A DNA stretch of 64,000 nt from Piezodorus guildinii (taxonomy: Eukaryota; Arthropoda; Insecta; Hemiptera; Pentatomidae). Made by a program: the position numbers and the translations under genes. Below are positions 34,367 through 45,660 of this stretch, in pieces. Location of the stretch: contig CM041294.1 of assembly GCA_023052935.1 (NCBI GenBank), positions 13,131,791-13,195,790 of the forward strand, in the 5' to 3' direction. Position 1 is the first letter of the stretch; the number at the start of each line of letters is the position of its first letter. Below the pieces are notes generated by a model, which did not search any database, had not been told where the DNA came from, and saw only the letters and a program-made list of their open reading frames with translations.

Positions 34367-35400
34367 TCTTTGAGTGTCATTCGAATAAAATATCTGGTAT
34401 TACGATTTGTGCGATGGTTGTGTCATAATCTTATAGAACTCAGATTTAGATGGTTTTATTTTTTAGTTTAATATAATTAGTTTTTAAATTAACATGGTAT
34501 ACAATCCGATCATTTTAAATCTACAACAAATGTTATAATTTTCATATTAATAAAATACTTTTTAAATTATGAGATGTTATTTCTTTCGTTCATTTCTTTT
34601 CTCTACCACATTCTGAAAGTTGAAGAGCATATTTAAGGCCTGACAGATGTTCGTCACACTAAAATAAAAAAACAATCATACTTGATCTTAATAAATATTA
34701 ATATATTTGTTTTGGCTCGGGAGAAGCTTAAAAATAAAACCTAGTCCAATTTAACCCCCGCTGTTTTGAGATGGAAGGTTCTAGAGCAAGCCATAAAAAA
34801 ACGCACTTCCCACGCCCTAAGGGTCGGGTTAACATTTATTAGGGGTCTCGAACGATCGAGAAGATAGCCACTCGGTCATTAAGTCAACATTAGAAAAAAT
34901 TCCAGATATCTAGCCCTTATGAAATAGTCTAGAGGAGAATCATAATTAAATATTTGGATGGGGGCAGAATAATTCTTTATATAGAGTTGCGACTAACATT
35001 GTGCACAGTACCCTTCTAGTTGAGACTAGAAACGGTTAGCGAGAAGTAGTTGGATAATATAATATTACAAAAAAAAAAAAAAAGAAAAAAAAAAGGGAAA
35101 TTAATTAAAACTACGCTATAATAGCTCATATAAAATTAGTTACACCGTATATTCCTGTCTATATTAGAATTATTTATTAATTGAATTTATTGGTGTAATA
35201 ATAATTTAATATCCACTTAATTGGTATAATTTATAAATTATTCAAAATTAAAGACAAAAAGACGTTTGGAAAATCAGTTATTTAAAACCTGTCAGATAGT
35301 TGCTGTGAGGATTCAATTTTACAAATGTTAAAAGTCATTTAATTATGTAACGCTGTAACGAATTTTAAAGAAATCGGTGGAGTGTTCCTGGGTAAATAAT
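34367..35400. other. Interval without recognised genes
   Basis: AT-rich except 34750-34870. Ends near an A-rich tract at 35070-35100. Nothing recognised. Confidence 0.5.
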
Positions 35401-35404
35401 ATGT

Positions 35405-35915
35405 ATTTTTTTACTTTCACTTACTATATATAGTAAGGGAAAGTATTGCGATCGGGAAAATTTTCGAATTCCAGTTTTTCAACGGAAATACATGTTTTAG
35501 GGTCACCAAGTCCCGCAAAAAGGTCTGTGTGTGTGTGGTAACTCCCTACTAACAAAGTGGGGTATATAATTTCTACTTTCGCTTACTATATACAGTAAGT
35601 GGAAGTATTGCGATCGTGAAAAATTTCAAATTCCAGTTTTCAACGGAAATACACGTTTTAGGGTTCCCTGAGTCCAAATAACCAAGTCCCGCAAAAAGGC
35701 CTGCGTGTGTGTGTGTGTGTGTGGTAATTCCCGGGCGGAAACAGTAAGTCCTATGAAACTGAAATTTCATATTTGAGACAAATATACGCCCGAGAAGTTA
35801 AAAAACCTTTATCATCAAAATGAGCTTACCAGAAGAGCTACTTTATACTATGCATGTTGCACCTTTTTTTGATTTTCTCGAAAACGGTTCCGATTTTGAT
35901 TAAACTCGCTATGCG
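35405..35915 (-). repeat. PTR repeat, two adjacent truncated copies
   Basis: Two pieces in the same orientation (35405-35540 and 35573-35915). Each starts with the palindromic word CTTACTATATATAGTAAG or a one-base variant, then GTATTGCGATCG, CGGAAATACA and CCCGCAAAAAGG, then a GT repeat. The second continues through GAAACTGAAATTTCATATTT, TGAGCTTACCAGAAGAGCTA and TCTCGAAAACGGTTCCGATT, the reverse complement of 37960-38325 and 46190-46505. Non-coding. Confidence 0.75.
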
Positions 35916-36424
35916 TGTTATTATTCAGTTGCTAAGTTACTTAGCTCACGGCTTCTATCTAAAAACTTAAAGGTTAGAATTTATAAAACTATTATTTTTC
36001 CAACGGTTCTTTACGGATGTGAAACGTGGCCGCTTACTTTGAAGGATGAACAACGGCTTAAGGTTTTCGAAAATAAGCTACTGCGTAAAATATTTGGTCC
36101 GAAGAGAGATTAGGGCACAGGGGAGTTTAGAAGGTTGCACAACGCGGAATTGCGGAACTTGTATCCTGTGAATATAATTGAGTTGATAGCGTCGCGGAGA
36201 CTCAAATGGGTGGGTAAAATTGTTGGGCTCGGTGAGGAACGGATTCCAAGAAAGTTGGAATTTGCTGATCCGACTGGTAGGTGTCCGAAAGGTAGGCCGA
36301 AACGTCGATGGGAGGATTGCGTTAAGGCTGATCTTGGGGGTTTGGGCTTGAACGGAGAACGTTTGACGAGTCTGTGTAGACGGAATATGGTGGTATCGGC
36401 ATCGAACATTCGGGTTCGGTAAGC
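35916..36424 (+). pseudogene. LINE-B RT C-terminal fragment
   Basis: Plus strand from the thumb: LLSSRLLSKN-like sequence, TVLYGCETWPLTLKDEQRLK, KIFGPKRD, then a stop at 36111. It then continues RRLHNAELRNLYPVNIIELI, ASRRLKWVGKIVGLGEERIP, RCPKGRPKRRWEDCVKADLG and ends NIRVR with a stop at 36420. It follows a PTR copy directly. Catalytic parts are absent. Confidence 0.8.
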
Positions 36425-36860
36425 CTATTATTATTATACAATGAGTTCCAATTATTTCCATTTAAAATGTCTATTATTTTGTTTTCAGTCAAGATACTTT
36501 CTCCAAAATACTTTTTCCTAAAATAATTAAATGCCGTACATTTACCTAACAGATGAATTATATTTTCGTCCTCCTTACTGTTACAAATTGAGCATGAGTA
36601 AACTATTCCCCTCATCCATGGTTTACAATTTAGGGATATCCTTTCGGCTCTTGTATTAAAAACTATTCTTATTAATTCTATATTGTTTTTGACATTAATG
36701 TAGTTTACACCATAATCTAGCTTCTTATAAATTAGATGGTGTTTGGCACCCATAACGGAGATTCCTAGTTCTTTTTTAAAATTGTCCTTGGCTGCAGCTA
36801 TTATATTAACCATTTGACTATTCCACCTCGCCACCGATACGAACTCCCTATCAAATGGAC
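36425..36860 (-). pseudogene. LINE-F ORF2 C-terminus (cysteine motif)
   Basis: Minus-strand frame from 36834: ELGISVMGAKHHLIYKKLDY, NNIELIRIVFNTRAERISLN, then SCSICNSKEDENIIHLLGKC and TAFNYFRKKYFGES. The CxxC...H...C arrangement is the zinc-knuckle-like end of many R1-, I- or Jockey-like LINE ORF2 proteins. RT and endonuclease are missing. It may be a later segment of the family at 2574-3240. Confidence 0.7.
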
Positions 36861-37517
36861 TGCCTAAATCTACAATCTACAATTTTTGTTTTACATGCCA
36901 TCAAGAGCTATAATTTTAGTACCATTTTTAATATAATACAGAAAAATATTGAAACTACAGATGATAGGAAATGAAACTACTCAGAATCAAACGCTTACTA
37001 TAGCCTATTCCTTTTCTTCTGAGGAAGTTAACAAATTATCTCAGTCTACATAAATTGGCATGTGCCTTTATAAGCTTCATTTCTCACTGCTCCTTCAGAA
37101 GGTTTTTTTCGAATATATGCCTCGTAATCGCACCCAACGGCAGAGAATCCACTGTTACTAATGTTTGAATCGTGTCACTGACGTGTCTCCGACGTCATGT
37201 CATTCCTTGGAGGGCTACTTAAATTGTAATGAGAGTGATAGTGTGACTTTCATGTGATTTACATTAGCGGGACTGTTTTGGGTTTCACTTCTAAATCTTC
37301 TGCAAGTAGATTAACCTCAAAGTTACAACATTCTCTAAGATGATATGGCTAAAAATTTTATAATTTTTAACAAGGTGCTAAGAGGACTCCTCTACCGAAG
37401 TGGCACAAAACTAGCGGTGGAAAAATCTCCACAGAGTCAAATACTTTGGAACATAAAGGCCTCTATAAAATAATATTCGAAAAACGCCGACGATTAATGA
37501 TAAATAAGATAAATATA
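36861..37517. other. Interval without recognised genes
   Basis: AT-rich with a more balanced patch at 37110-37230. No ORF or repeat recognised. Confidence 0.5.
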
Positions 37518-38325
37518 TTGAAAAAAATCTGGTGCGCGCAACACACGACTTTCACTCCCTTGTTAAAATCAAGTTAAGAATTTTTCAATACATTTAAAGG
37601 TACAAATAAATTGTTAAAGAATTAATTATTTTGAATTCAGTCAGTCAGTTTTATCGGTTAGTCATCACTCTCCATTAACCTTTAAAATTCCGTGCATTAG
37701 ATAATATTTTTTCTAAAATCTTCTGCTATCCAACGGTATATTATACATCTATATTACTATTCTTGTGTTCAAAAACACAAAAAATGTATACAAAAATATG
37801 TTTGCACTTTTCTCCTTAAGTTGTTTATAAAATTCGCCCAACTTACATATTTACCTGTTATTTATCAATGCTAATAAAATAAAATAAAAATATCGGCATT
37901 TAAGTCCTGTCATACTATTTCAATCAGAATGAAACTTACATGGTATTAAAGCCTGCCAAATTTTACATCGATATAGGGAGTTTAATCAAAATCGTTAGAG
38001 CCGTTTTTGAGAAAATCGTAAAAAGGTGCACAATGCATGGTATAAAGTAGATCTTTCGGTCAGGCGATTTTAATGAAAAATATTCTGTAACATCTCAGAG
38101 GTATAGTTGTCTTAAATATGAAATTTCAGTTTCCTAGGACTTATCGTTTTTGCCCGGGAGTTTCCACACACATACACAGACATACACACACAGACCTTTT
38201 TGCGGCACTTAGCGGTTATTTAGACTCAGGGGACCCTATAACGTGTATTTCCGTTAAAAACTGGAATTCGAAAAGTTTCACGATCGTAATACTTTCCCTT
38301 ATTATATATTTCATATAAAGGTATG
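37518..38325 (+). repeat. PTR repeat, nearly full length
   Basis: Starts AAAATCTGGTGCGCGCAACA, with CACGACTTTCACT shortly after. Passes ATCTTCTGCTATCCAACGGT, AATATCGGCATTTAAGTCCT, TTTTTGAGAAAATCGTAAAA, TGAAATTTCAGTTTCCTAGG, an AC repeat and CGGTTATTTAGACTC, and ends GGAATTCGAAAAGTTTCACG, ATCG, then a damaged palindrome (TTATTATATATTTCATA). About 808 bp, collinear with 45661-46505. No coding. Confidence 0.8.
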
Positions 38326-38869
38326 GGGAAGTAATAATAATAAGCGGTCACTAAACATCGTTGTTAGTAAAACATGTTTTGGCTTTTAGAGACCATAAAG
38401 AAGATATTGTAAAAACGCACAAATATCTACTAGCGAAAATTTCGATGCGAAAAAATACGCTCTTTGGTAAAATATAAATTATATAGGAAGATTAATTAGG
38501 TAACCAACAAAAGGTTGTTTTACTAAAGCATTGTCTTTATTTAATGAGAAGAAAGTTATTTTTATTCTTGATTGTATTATAGGTCTTATAATAATATGCT
38601 TTCTGATAAACCTATCCATTGGTAGCCCTACAATAAATATTGTGAGAAGGTTCAATAGCCCTTTTTATTACATTAATTAACATATAATTTTTTTAAAATT
38701 ATTTTTATTGAAGATAAGCATCATGGCCGCAAGTGAACCTACAAATAGTTATTGCTCTGTGTTCATTTCTTATCTACAGTGGTATTAGCCGTTAATTTGT
38801 TGCTAAAGTTTGTAAACATTGACTATTTACAGACGTGAACAATATTCAATTGAGTTTCGTGGGGTAAGT
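38326..38869. other. AT-rich interval, nothing recognised
   Basis: No ORF or repeat recognised. The 5' limit of the Jockey element may lie within its last part. Confidence 0.4.
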
Positions 38870-39226
38870 GTAATAATTGTACTTATTAACAGTGAGAACT
38901 ATTGAGTGTTGCAGGCGGGTCCTCTCTACCTCGTGGACGGGCAGATCCTCACCTGCTCGCTCCGAGCCTCTAGCTATCATTCTATTGAAGACTAATCTTA
39001 TCAACTGACTTGTAGCTCACTCGGTGGGAGCGCTGCTTCCTGGTCTCATCTACGTATTTCAACACGAGTTCGACTACTGTCACAAACAATATCTTTTATT
39101 TTTATTTTACATTTTTTTTTTTTTTTTCTTTTCATTTATTTCTTCTTTTCTCTCCTTTATATTATTTATGTATACATTTATAAGATAAATTTTATTTTCT
39201 TTTATTTTATTTTCTAAAACATTAAA

Positions 39227-40901
39227 ATGAGTAAAACTTCGTGTTTGGAAACTGATGAAGATACAGCCTTCTCAGAAGTAAGTGAGTCCGACTCACAATA
39301 CTTAACAAGAAGAACTCTTCAAAAGCGACAACGTTCTCTCGAAAATTCACCAAATAAAAAAAAAAATAAAAAGGGGAAGAAACAAAATTCACCTCCAAGT
39401 AACTCCATAAATAGCTCCGGCAGTACTTCTGCAGCCAACAAATTTGATTCCTCTCTACCGCAATATCCGTCAACCTCCAATGTACCAAATATTACGACCA
39501 GCAATAAGTTTGCAGCCCTCAGTAACATTGATACAGAGACCACAACACCACATCAAATTACTGAACCTGAGCCTCCCCCCATTTTCGTCACAAATATACA
39601 GGACTTTATGGCTCTGGGACAAGAAATCTCTAATCTTATTGGCCAGACGAATTTCCAATGTTATTCAAGATTAAAAGAGGTCAAGATCAACACGACGAAC
39701 AAAGAAAGTTACAAAAAATTAGTTAGCCACTTAACAGACAAAAAGTATGATTTTCATTGCTATCAACTTAGACAAGAGAGGATTACACAGCACCACACCC
39801 ACCACAGCCATTAAGAGGGACATCGAAGAGCTGGGTCACAGTGTCAGAAACATCTCCAACGTGATTCACCCAACGGGAAAATATCCTCTCCCCTTGTTTT
39901 TCGTTGACCTGGAACCAGCCCACAATAATTCTGAAATATTTCACGTCAATAGATTAGTATACTCCGTTATAAGTTTTGAGGAACCAAGACAGAGAGCAGA
40001 AATCGTTCAGTGTACTAGGTGCCAAAGCCTTGGGCACACGAAGACTTATTGTCATCATCAAGCCAGATGCGTGAAATGTGCCGGTCCACATGAGACCAAC
40101 CTCTGTCTGAAGACTCGAGATACACCGGCTAAATGCGCTCTATGTGGTGAAGCCCATCCAGCTAATTATAAAGGATGCATTATTTATAAAAATAAGCAAC
40201 GTCAAAAAGCCATCTACACTTCCTCTCATTTGCAAAGAAACGTAGTTCCTGAAGATCTAAAATCTAACCCTTCAGCGCGAAACGGACTGGGAACCTTGGG
40301 AAATGCGGTTGTCAATGAAGTTAATAAACCAACGAGTTCCAAGATCAAGACCCCAACAGTTTCGAACATTGGCAGGAAACCTCAACAACAGGTGCATCAA
40401 GCTTCTTTACTTCCAACCAGACAAGCTAACTCTCAAGCCTCTCCTTCTCAGCCTTCGACTTCTCATCCTCAGCCACCGATCTCCCATTCCAATACTCAGA
40501 CTTCTCATCCTAATACTCATCCTAACATTCCGACTTCTCACCCCAATTTCCAATCAAAAACCTCTTTTAATGAAATATCCACTAAAAGCATATCAAGAGT
40601 TAAGTTGCCACCCCAGAATTCCAACCACCTTGTCCTTTCGCAATCATCCTCTCAAATTAACCCTCCACCAGAACCTCAATCAAATGTCGAATATAGTCTG
40701 CGATGGAAGGAAAAACCCCATCCCAGACAAATTATTCCTCCAACCCAAGATTATTCAAGCTTCTCCTATCCTAACCAAAATCCATACGATACTGCCTCAA
40801 TCCTTTCATCGTTCCTTCGTGATTTACAGGAAACAATCAAACCATTAATCAACCTCCTTACCCGACTCCTTTCAGAAATCCCGCTCAATACCTTACGATG
40901 A
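39227..40901 (+). pseudogene. Jockey ORF1 (gag-like nucleic-acid-binding protein), one frameshift
   Basis: ATG at 39227 opens a 195-codon frame with a lysine-rich patch (KKKNKKGKKQNSPP) and serine/threonine-rich sequence. Frame is lost at about 39775-39815, and the rest reads in the next frame to TGA at 40899-40901. The second part holds GHSVRNISNV, LPLFFVDLEP and three cysteine knuckles at 40008-40180 (CTRCQSLGHTKTYC, CVKCAGPHETNLC, CALCGEAHPANYKGC), followed by a long proline/serine/glutamine-rich tail. In Jockey-type elements this protein binds the element RNA. The total length (about 555 codons if joined) is normal, so a single recent indel or a sequencing error is likely. Confidence 0.85.
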
Positions 40902-43591
40902 GTAAAAGGCCTTTAGCGATCCTGTTATGGAATGCAAATGGACTACTCAACCATCGGGACGAACTGGACATATTTCTTCACCACAATTTCATAGACATAG
41001 CCCTACTGACTGAGACCCATTTTACTACAAACTCTCATTTCTACATACGTGACTACACTACATACAGAACAGATCATCCAGACAACACATCTCACGCTGG
41101 CTCGTGTATACTTATACACAAATCCTTACCTCACTCTTTCATTCCTTCAACTCCTACTGACTCCATTCAATCAACCTCCATTACCTTAACCTGCCGTCCT
41201 TTCAACCTAACTTTCTCAGCTGTATATTGTCTTCCTGGTAATACTCTTTCCTTCAGTCATCTTGATTCCTTATTCCGATCCTTTGGTCCGCGCTTCATTG
41301 CTGGTGGAGATTACAACGCCAAAGACCAACGGTGGGGATGCCGAACGTCTAATACTCGTGGCAGGATTCTTTCCCAAGTCACTACCTCCAATAGCTATTC
41401 CATCTTATCACCTCAAGATCCTACCTATTGGCCTACATCCCTTAAGAAACGTCCCGATATCCTTGATATATTCATTACTTCCCAAATAACCTCCACCCAA
41501 TCTACAATCAAATCCTTAGATGAACTTTCCTCAGATCATAGCCCTGTTCTGCTTCTCATGCACTCAAATCCTATTAATAAACCCTCTCCTCCTTCACTGA
41601 TTAAAGGACATATCAACTGGGACAACTTTCGATATGATCTAGAGAACAAACTGGACTTGAAAATTCCGTTAAAAACTAAACAGGACATAGACTCTGCCAT
41701 TAATGAACTTACAAACTCAATAGAAACTGCCATACATTCCAATACATCTCACTATACAAATAGGAAGGCTCAGGAAACCTACTTGCCAAATCATATTCGG
41801 CTCTTAATAACTGAAAAACGCCGAGCAAGAGCAAAGTGGCATAGAACTAGATATCCTTCAGACAAAACCCATTACAGTAAACTAACTAACAAATTAAAAA
41901 CAGAAATACGAAAATTCAAAATTCAAAAATTTCAGAACATTACAGAAACCTTAACTACTTCAGACAAATCTTTATGGAAAACAACTGCAACATTACTAAA
42001 ATACAAATCCTTTAATCATCCACTTCTCACTGATTCCCAGACCTGGACGAAATCCGATGAAGAAAAATCCCAAATCTTTGGTGAACACCTTTCTAAAACG
42101 TTTAATCCGCATCCTGATATCCTTGATCCGATCCATATTAAACATGTTGAAGCAGAACTAACTGTTCCACTCCAAATGTCCCTTCCTCCCAAGGCCTTTC
42201 ACCCTTCAGAAATTATTAGCCTCATCCAAAGATTACCATCCAAAAAAGCTCCTGGCCACGATCTCATCACGCCCCGCATCCTGAAACAGCTTCCCAGAAA
42301 AGCCATACTCATACTCTGCTATATATATAATGCCACGCTGCGTTCCACTTATTTTCCTGATCCTTGGAAATTTTCAATCATCAAAATGCTCCCTAAGCCT
42401 AAAAAGCCTCTTGAAAACCCATCTTCATACCGTCCTATCTCTCTTTTGCCCATTATGGGGAAAATCCTAGAAAAACTGCTCCTTAAACGTATATACCCAA
42501 TCCTAGATATTAACCATGTGATTCCTGACCACCAGTTTGGATTTCGCTCATCCCATTCCACTATACAACAGTGTCACCGTGTGGTGGATGTGATATCTTC
42601 TACATTGGAGCGCGGGATGTATTGCACTGGAGCCTTTCTTGACGTACAACAGGCCTTTGACCGGGTTTGGCACCCAGGGCTGCTCTACAAACTTCGCCAA
42701 TTCCTCTCTCCTACGTACTTCTTATTAATCCGATCCTACCTCACTGATAGAACCTTTAAAGTAAGTCATAACCTTTCCTACTCATCCATATTTCCTCAGT
42801 CCGCTGGTGTACCTCAGGGTAGTATTTTGGGCCCAATCCTTTATACCATATATACAGCTGATATTCCAATCCATCCTGGTACTGTCCTCACAACCTACGC
42901 AGATGACACTTGTGTGTTATCCGTAAATAATGACCCATCTGTTGCTTCCAAAACCCTTCAGTCCCACATTTCTTCCATTGAAGAATGGTGTCAAAAGTGG
43001 AGAATTAAAATCAACCCTACTAAATCCCATCAAATTACCTTCACCCTTCGTCGAAAACCTATGTCCGCCTGTCCCACTATTTCCTTTAACAATATTCCAC
43101 TCACCTCAGTTGAACAGATCCGGTACCTAGGACTCCATCTAGACAAACGTCTTACTTGGAATCCTCACACTAGACTGAAACGACAAGAAACAGCTCGTAG
43201 ATACCGCTTACTACAACACTTACTGGACAAACGATCAAAACTTTCCACATACTACAAAAAATTAATTTATATAACCATCATTAGGCCTATTTGGACATAT
43301 GGGATTGAGTTATGGGGATCCACCAAACCATCCAATTCTTCCCGCATTCAATCCTTGCAATCCAAAATCCTCCGAAAGATCCTAAACGCCCCTTACTTTG
43401 TCACCAATAAAATAATTCATAAAGACCTAAATATCCCATTAGTCGCAGATCTAGCCCGAACTAGATATTCCTCCTTTTATTCCAAATTACCCGTCCACTC
43501 CAACCCACTCGTCCGCAAACTCTCATCTCCTATTCCTGATCATCTTCCTAGGCGGCTGAAAAGACGATGGCCTCGAGACCTACTTAGCTGA
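40898..43591 (+). CDS. Jockey ORF2: endonuclease and reverse transcriptase
   Basis: Uninterrupted 897-codon frame. Its ATG overlaps the ORF1 stop as ATGA, which suggests translation by termination and reinitiation. The endonuclease domain (residues ~1-220) shows WNANGL, TETHF, GGDYNAKDQRWGC (from ~136) and SDHSP (~212-216), the metal and catalytic motifs of AP-type nucleases. The RT (about 455-720) shows SYRPISLLP, QFGFRSSHST, FLDVQQAFDRVWH (~580), GVPQGSILGP and YADD at 667-670, the catalytic aspartates. The C-terminus ends RRLKRRWPRDLL. In this class the protein nicks target DNA and copies the RNA in place. Activity cannot be judged from sequence alone, but no catalytic motif is missing. 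Confidence 0.93.
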   Translation: MSKRPLAILLWNANGLLNHRDELDIFLHHNFIDIALLTETHFTTNSHFYIRDYTTYRTDHPDNTSHAGSCILIHKSLPHSFIPSTPTDSIQSTSITLTCRPFNLTFSAVYCLPGNTLSFSHLDSLFRSFGPRFIAGGDYNAKDQRWGCRTSNTRGRILSQVTTSNSYSILSPQDPTYWPTSLKKRPDILDIFITSQITSTQSTIKSLDELSSDHSPVLLLMHSNPINKPSPPSLIKGHINWDNFRYDLENKLDLKIPLKTKQDIDSAINELTNSIETAIHSNTSHYTNRKAQETYLPNHIRLLITEKRRARAKWHRTRYPSDKTHYSKLTNKLKTEIRKFKIQKFQNITETLTTSDKSLWKTTATLLKYKSFNHPLLTDSQTWTKSDEEKSQIFGEHLSKTFNPHPDILDPIHIKHVEAELTVPLQMSLPPKAFHPSEIISLIQRLPSKKAPGHDLITPRILKQLPRKAILILCYIYNATLRSTYFPDPWKFSIIKMLPKPKKPLENPSSYRPISLLPIMGKILEKLLLKRIYPILDINHVIPDHQFGFRSSHSTIQQCHRVVDVISSTLERGMYCTGAFLDVQQAFDRVWHPGLLYKLRQFLSPTYFLLIRSYLTDRTFKVSHNLSYSSIFPQSAGVPQGSILGPILYTIYTADIPIHPGTVLTTYADDTCVLSVNNDPSVASKTLQSHISSIEEWCQKWRIKINPTKSHQITFTLRRKPMSACPTISFNNIPLTSVEQIRYLGLHLDKRLTWNPHTRLKRQETARRYRLLQHLLDKRSKLSTYYKKLIYITIIRPIWTYGIELWGSTKPSNSSRIQSLQSKILRKILNAPYFVTNKIIHKDLNIPLVADLARTRYSSFYSKLPVHSNPLVRKLSSPIPDHLPRRLKRRWPRDLLS

Positions 43592-43711
43592 ATAAACTTT
43601 GAAGTGCTACCACTGGGTAGTTTCTTCACATGCCTGTATCACGCCCACTTGATCTATTAGCACATTTACTTATTGTATTTTATTGTAATACAGTTGTAAA
43701 TTTCTTTTAAA

Positions 43712-43740
<29 letters not shown>

Positions 43741-43744
<4 letters not shown>

Positions 43745-44395
43745 TATTGATATTTTCAACTGTACATGTAAATAAAAGTACATGTGAACAATACGATAAT
43801 GGGTCTGATCAAGTCTTGTGGAAAACTTACCCAGTGGTAGCATTATAAGGTTTCCAGACCATCTTCTTTTCAGCCACCTCGGAGGATCATCAGAAATAGC
43901 TGTAGATGTGAGGTTCACTCTAACCCACTAGTTTCAATCCTTTCTTCCACTTCAATTCCGGATTATCCTCCGAGGCGCCTGAAAAGGAAATGTCCCCGGA
44001 CCTTCTAGCTTAGAAAATTTTTAGAGTGCTTCCAATGGGAAGCTTCTCTACATATATATCATGTCATTGTATTATATAACACATCACATTTACTTGATGT
44101 ATTTTTTGTTAATAGAGTTGTAAATACCAATATAATGATTAAAAAAAAGATGTGAGGTTACGAACAAGCGGGTTAGAGTTGACAGGTAGTTTGGAATTGA
44201 AGGAAACATATCTATTTCGGACTAAGCCTGCAACTAATGTGATATTCAGGTCTTCTCGGGTGTTTTATTGGTGGCAAAGCGAAAGAGGTGGTATTTATGA
44301 TTTTTTGGATTAGGAACATTAGATGATTGATGAGTTTAAAGGTATGGTGGATCACCATACTAAATCCCATAAATCCATATAGGTCTAATGATGGT
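43741..44395 (-). pseudogene. Jockey LINE, 5'-truncated, minus strand, split by another Jockey copy
   Basis: The minus strand matches the end of the neighbouring ORF2: GIDLWDLVW-like start near 44390, DLNITLVAGLVRNRYVSFNS, KLPVNSNPLVRNLTS, PPRWLKRRWSGNL, then a 3' tail ending in the T run at 43741. It is split at 43916-44148 by a plus-strand copy with an 11-bp duplication. Frame is broken. Confidence 0.8.
43916..44148 (+). mobile_element. Very short Jockey copy nested in a Jockey copy
   Basis: Contains only the last ~30 codons (TNPLVSILSSTSIPDYPPRR-like, KRKCPRTF) and the 3' tail ending in AAAAAAAA. GATGTGAGGTT occurs at 43905-43915 and 44149-44159, an 11-bp duplication typical of target-primed reverse transcription. 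Confidence 0.85.
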
Positions 44396-44396
44396 A

Positions 44397-44429
<33 letters not shown>

Positions 44430-44435
44430 TTTTTT
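44396..44435. repeat. (TA)n and poly-T tract
   Basis: An alternating TA run followed by about 23 T. It could be the tail of a minus-strand retroelement, but none was identified. Confidence 0.8.
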
Positions 44436-44559
44436 GTAGTAGATGGGAAGTTTTGAGCTTTTGTCAAGTAAATATTGTCGTAATCAATATCTTCGAGCAA
44501 TTCCTTGTCGAACTATTTCAGTGTAGTATGAGGATTCCAGGTAAAACGTTATACCACCA

Positions 44560-45040
44560 AATTCCGCCTACACAGACTCGTTCAATGTTCACCGTTCAAG
44601 CCCAAGCCCTCGAGATCAGACTTAACGCAATACTCCCATCTACGCCTCGGCCTATCTTTCGGATCAGTTGATGGACTACAACGTTGTATTCCGATTGCTT
44701 CTCTAATATTTGACGTAAGGAAAATATTTGATCAATAGTCGAGCGATTCCGCCTAAAACCACATTGGTAATCTCCGATAATTTCCTCAGCGTATTCCGTG
44801 ATTCGACTAGTTAGTATTGACGAGAATATTTTATAGCGTACTGGGAGAAGAGAGATCCCACGATAGTTGTTACAATCCGTCCTCGGTTCTTTTTTGTGAA
44901 TCGGAATAAGTATTGATTGTTTTCATTCTTCGGGCATTTTTTCATTTTCCCAAATCTTTTTAACTAAAACGTCTATTTTGGAAACGCCCGCTTCTCCACA
45001 CGCCTTGATTAATTCACTCGACAGAGGTAATATATAAAAA
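44560..45040 (-). pseudogene. LINE-B RT fragment with internal deletion
   Basis: Minus strand: LSSELIKACGEAGVSKIDVL, KKIWENEKMPEE, then a stop and SILIPIHKKEPRTDCNNYRG, ISLLPVRYKIFSSILTSRIT, YQCGFRRNRSTIDQIFSLRQ, the RT fingers domain. At about 44668 it jumps directly to the C-terminal tail found at 8838-8940 (LNGEH-like and RV ends). The palm and thumb between are deleted. Confidence 0.75.
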
Positions 45041-45655
45041 TTAAAAATATACACCTCCTATAAACTAATTTATCGCTCTTCAAAACAAGAATAGAAACCA
45101 AATCGAGAATTCATCACGGTGATAGATCAGGGTAATGTGTATGAAGAGATAAAGGATGTCCAAAGACTTGATGAAAGGCCTAAAAACAAGAGTAGCTTCC
45201 TGACGTCCACATATCTTCTGATCAGGCTCCCAAAGTGCAATATTGGCACTGGATTATAATAAAAAGACAAGGCGACTGACAGGTGCTAGTTTTAAATTCA
45301 GTAATCGGTAGGGGATGACAGCTTGTGAAGGTTCCCAGCCACTGCCGCAGTCAGCGAAACCTGTTGCGTTCCATCGAGCTAAGAGAAAGGTCGCTATCAC
45401 AATATGGAAGAGCCATTGAGAGCTGACAAGGGTGTGAAGGAAAAAGCTTCATTCCTTTGGGGTTATAGAAGATTATTCCTGAATTATATTGAGGGCTGGT
45501 AGACAGCGTTGGAACTGCAACTGTAAGAACATCCTTCGTGTGTCAGACTGGAAAGGACATAAATATTCAAAACTAACTACTTATATATATATAAAAAAAA
45601 AAAAAAAAAAAGTGTGAGTGATAGCTTCAGTAATCGACATTCAGTTACTGTCCGA
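45041..45655. other. Interval without recognised genes
   Basis: More balanced composition at 45100-45540 but no long frame on either strand. A TA/A tract at 45585-45611. Nothing recognised. Confidence 0.45.
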
Positions 45656-45660
45656 GAAAA

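Larger units (their letters stand above)
38870..43740 (+). mobile_element. Near-intact Jockey-clade non-LTR retrotransposon
   Basis: The order is 5' untranslated region (start placed at about 38870, uncertain), ORF1 (39227-40901, one frameshift), ORF2 (40898-43591), a ~120-bp 3' untranslated region and a poly-A run of about 30 (43711-43740). ORF1 is gag-like with cysteine knuckles; ORF2 has an AP endonuclease and an RT. This is the Jockey-clade layout: no LTRs and a poly-A tail. At least seven 5'-truncated relatives lie in the window, which shows the family amplified here. The 5' region holds a GC-richer part (about 38915-39060), as expected for an internal promoter, but no promoter element was proven. 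Confidence 0.88.

Noticed and set aside
36078..36461. Minus-strand frame of 127 codons
   Set aside because: Antisense shadow of the LINE-B fragment at 35916-36424.
40303..40848. Plus-strand frame of 181 codons inside Jockey ORF1
   Set aside because: Out-of-frame reading of the proline/serine-rich part of ORF1.
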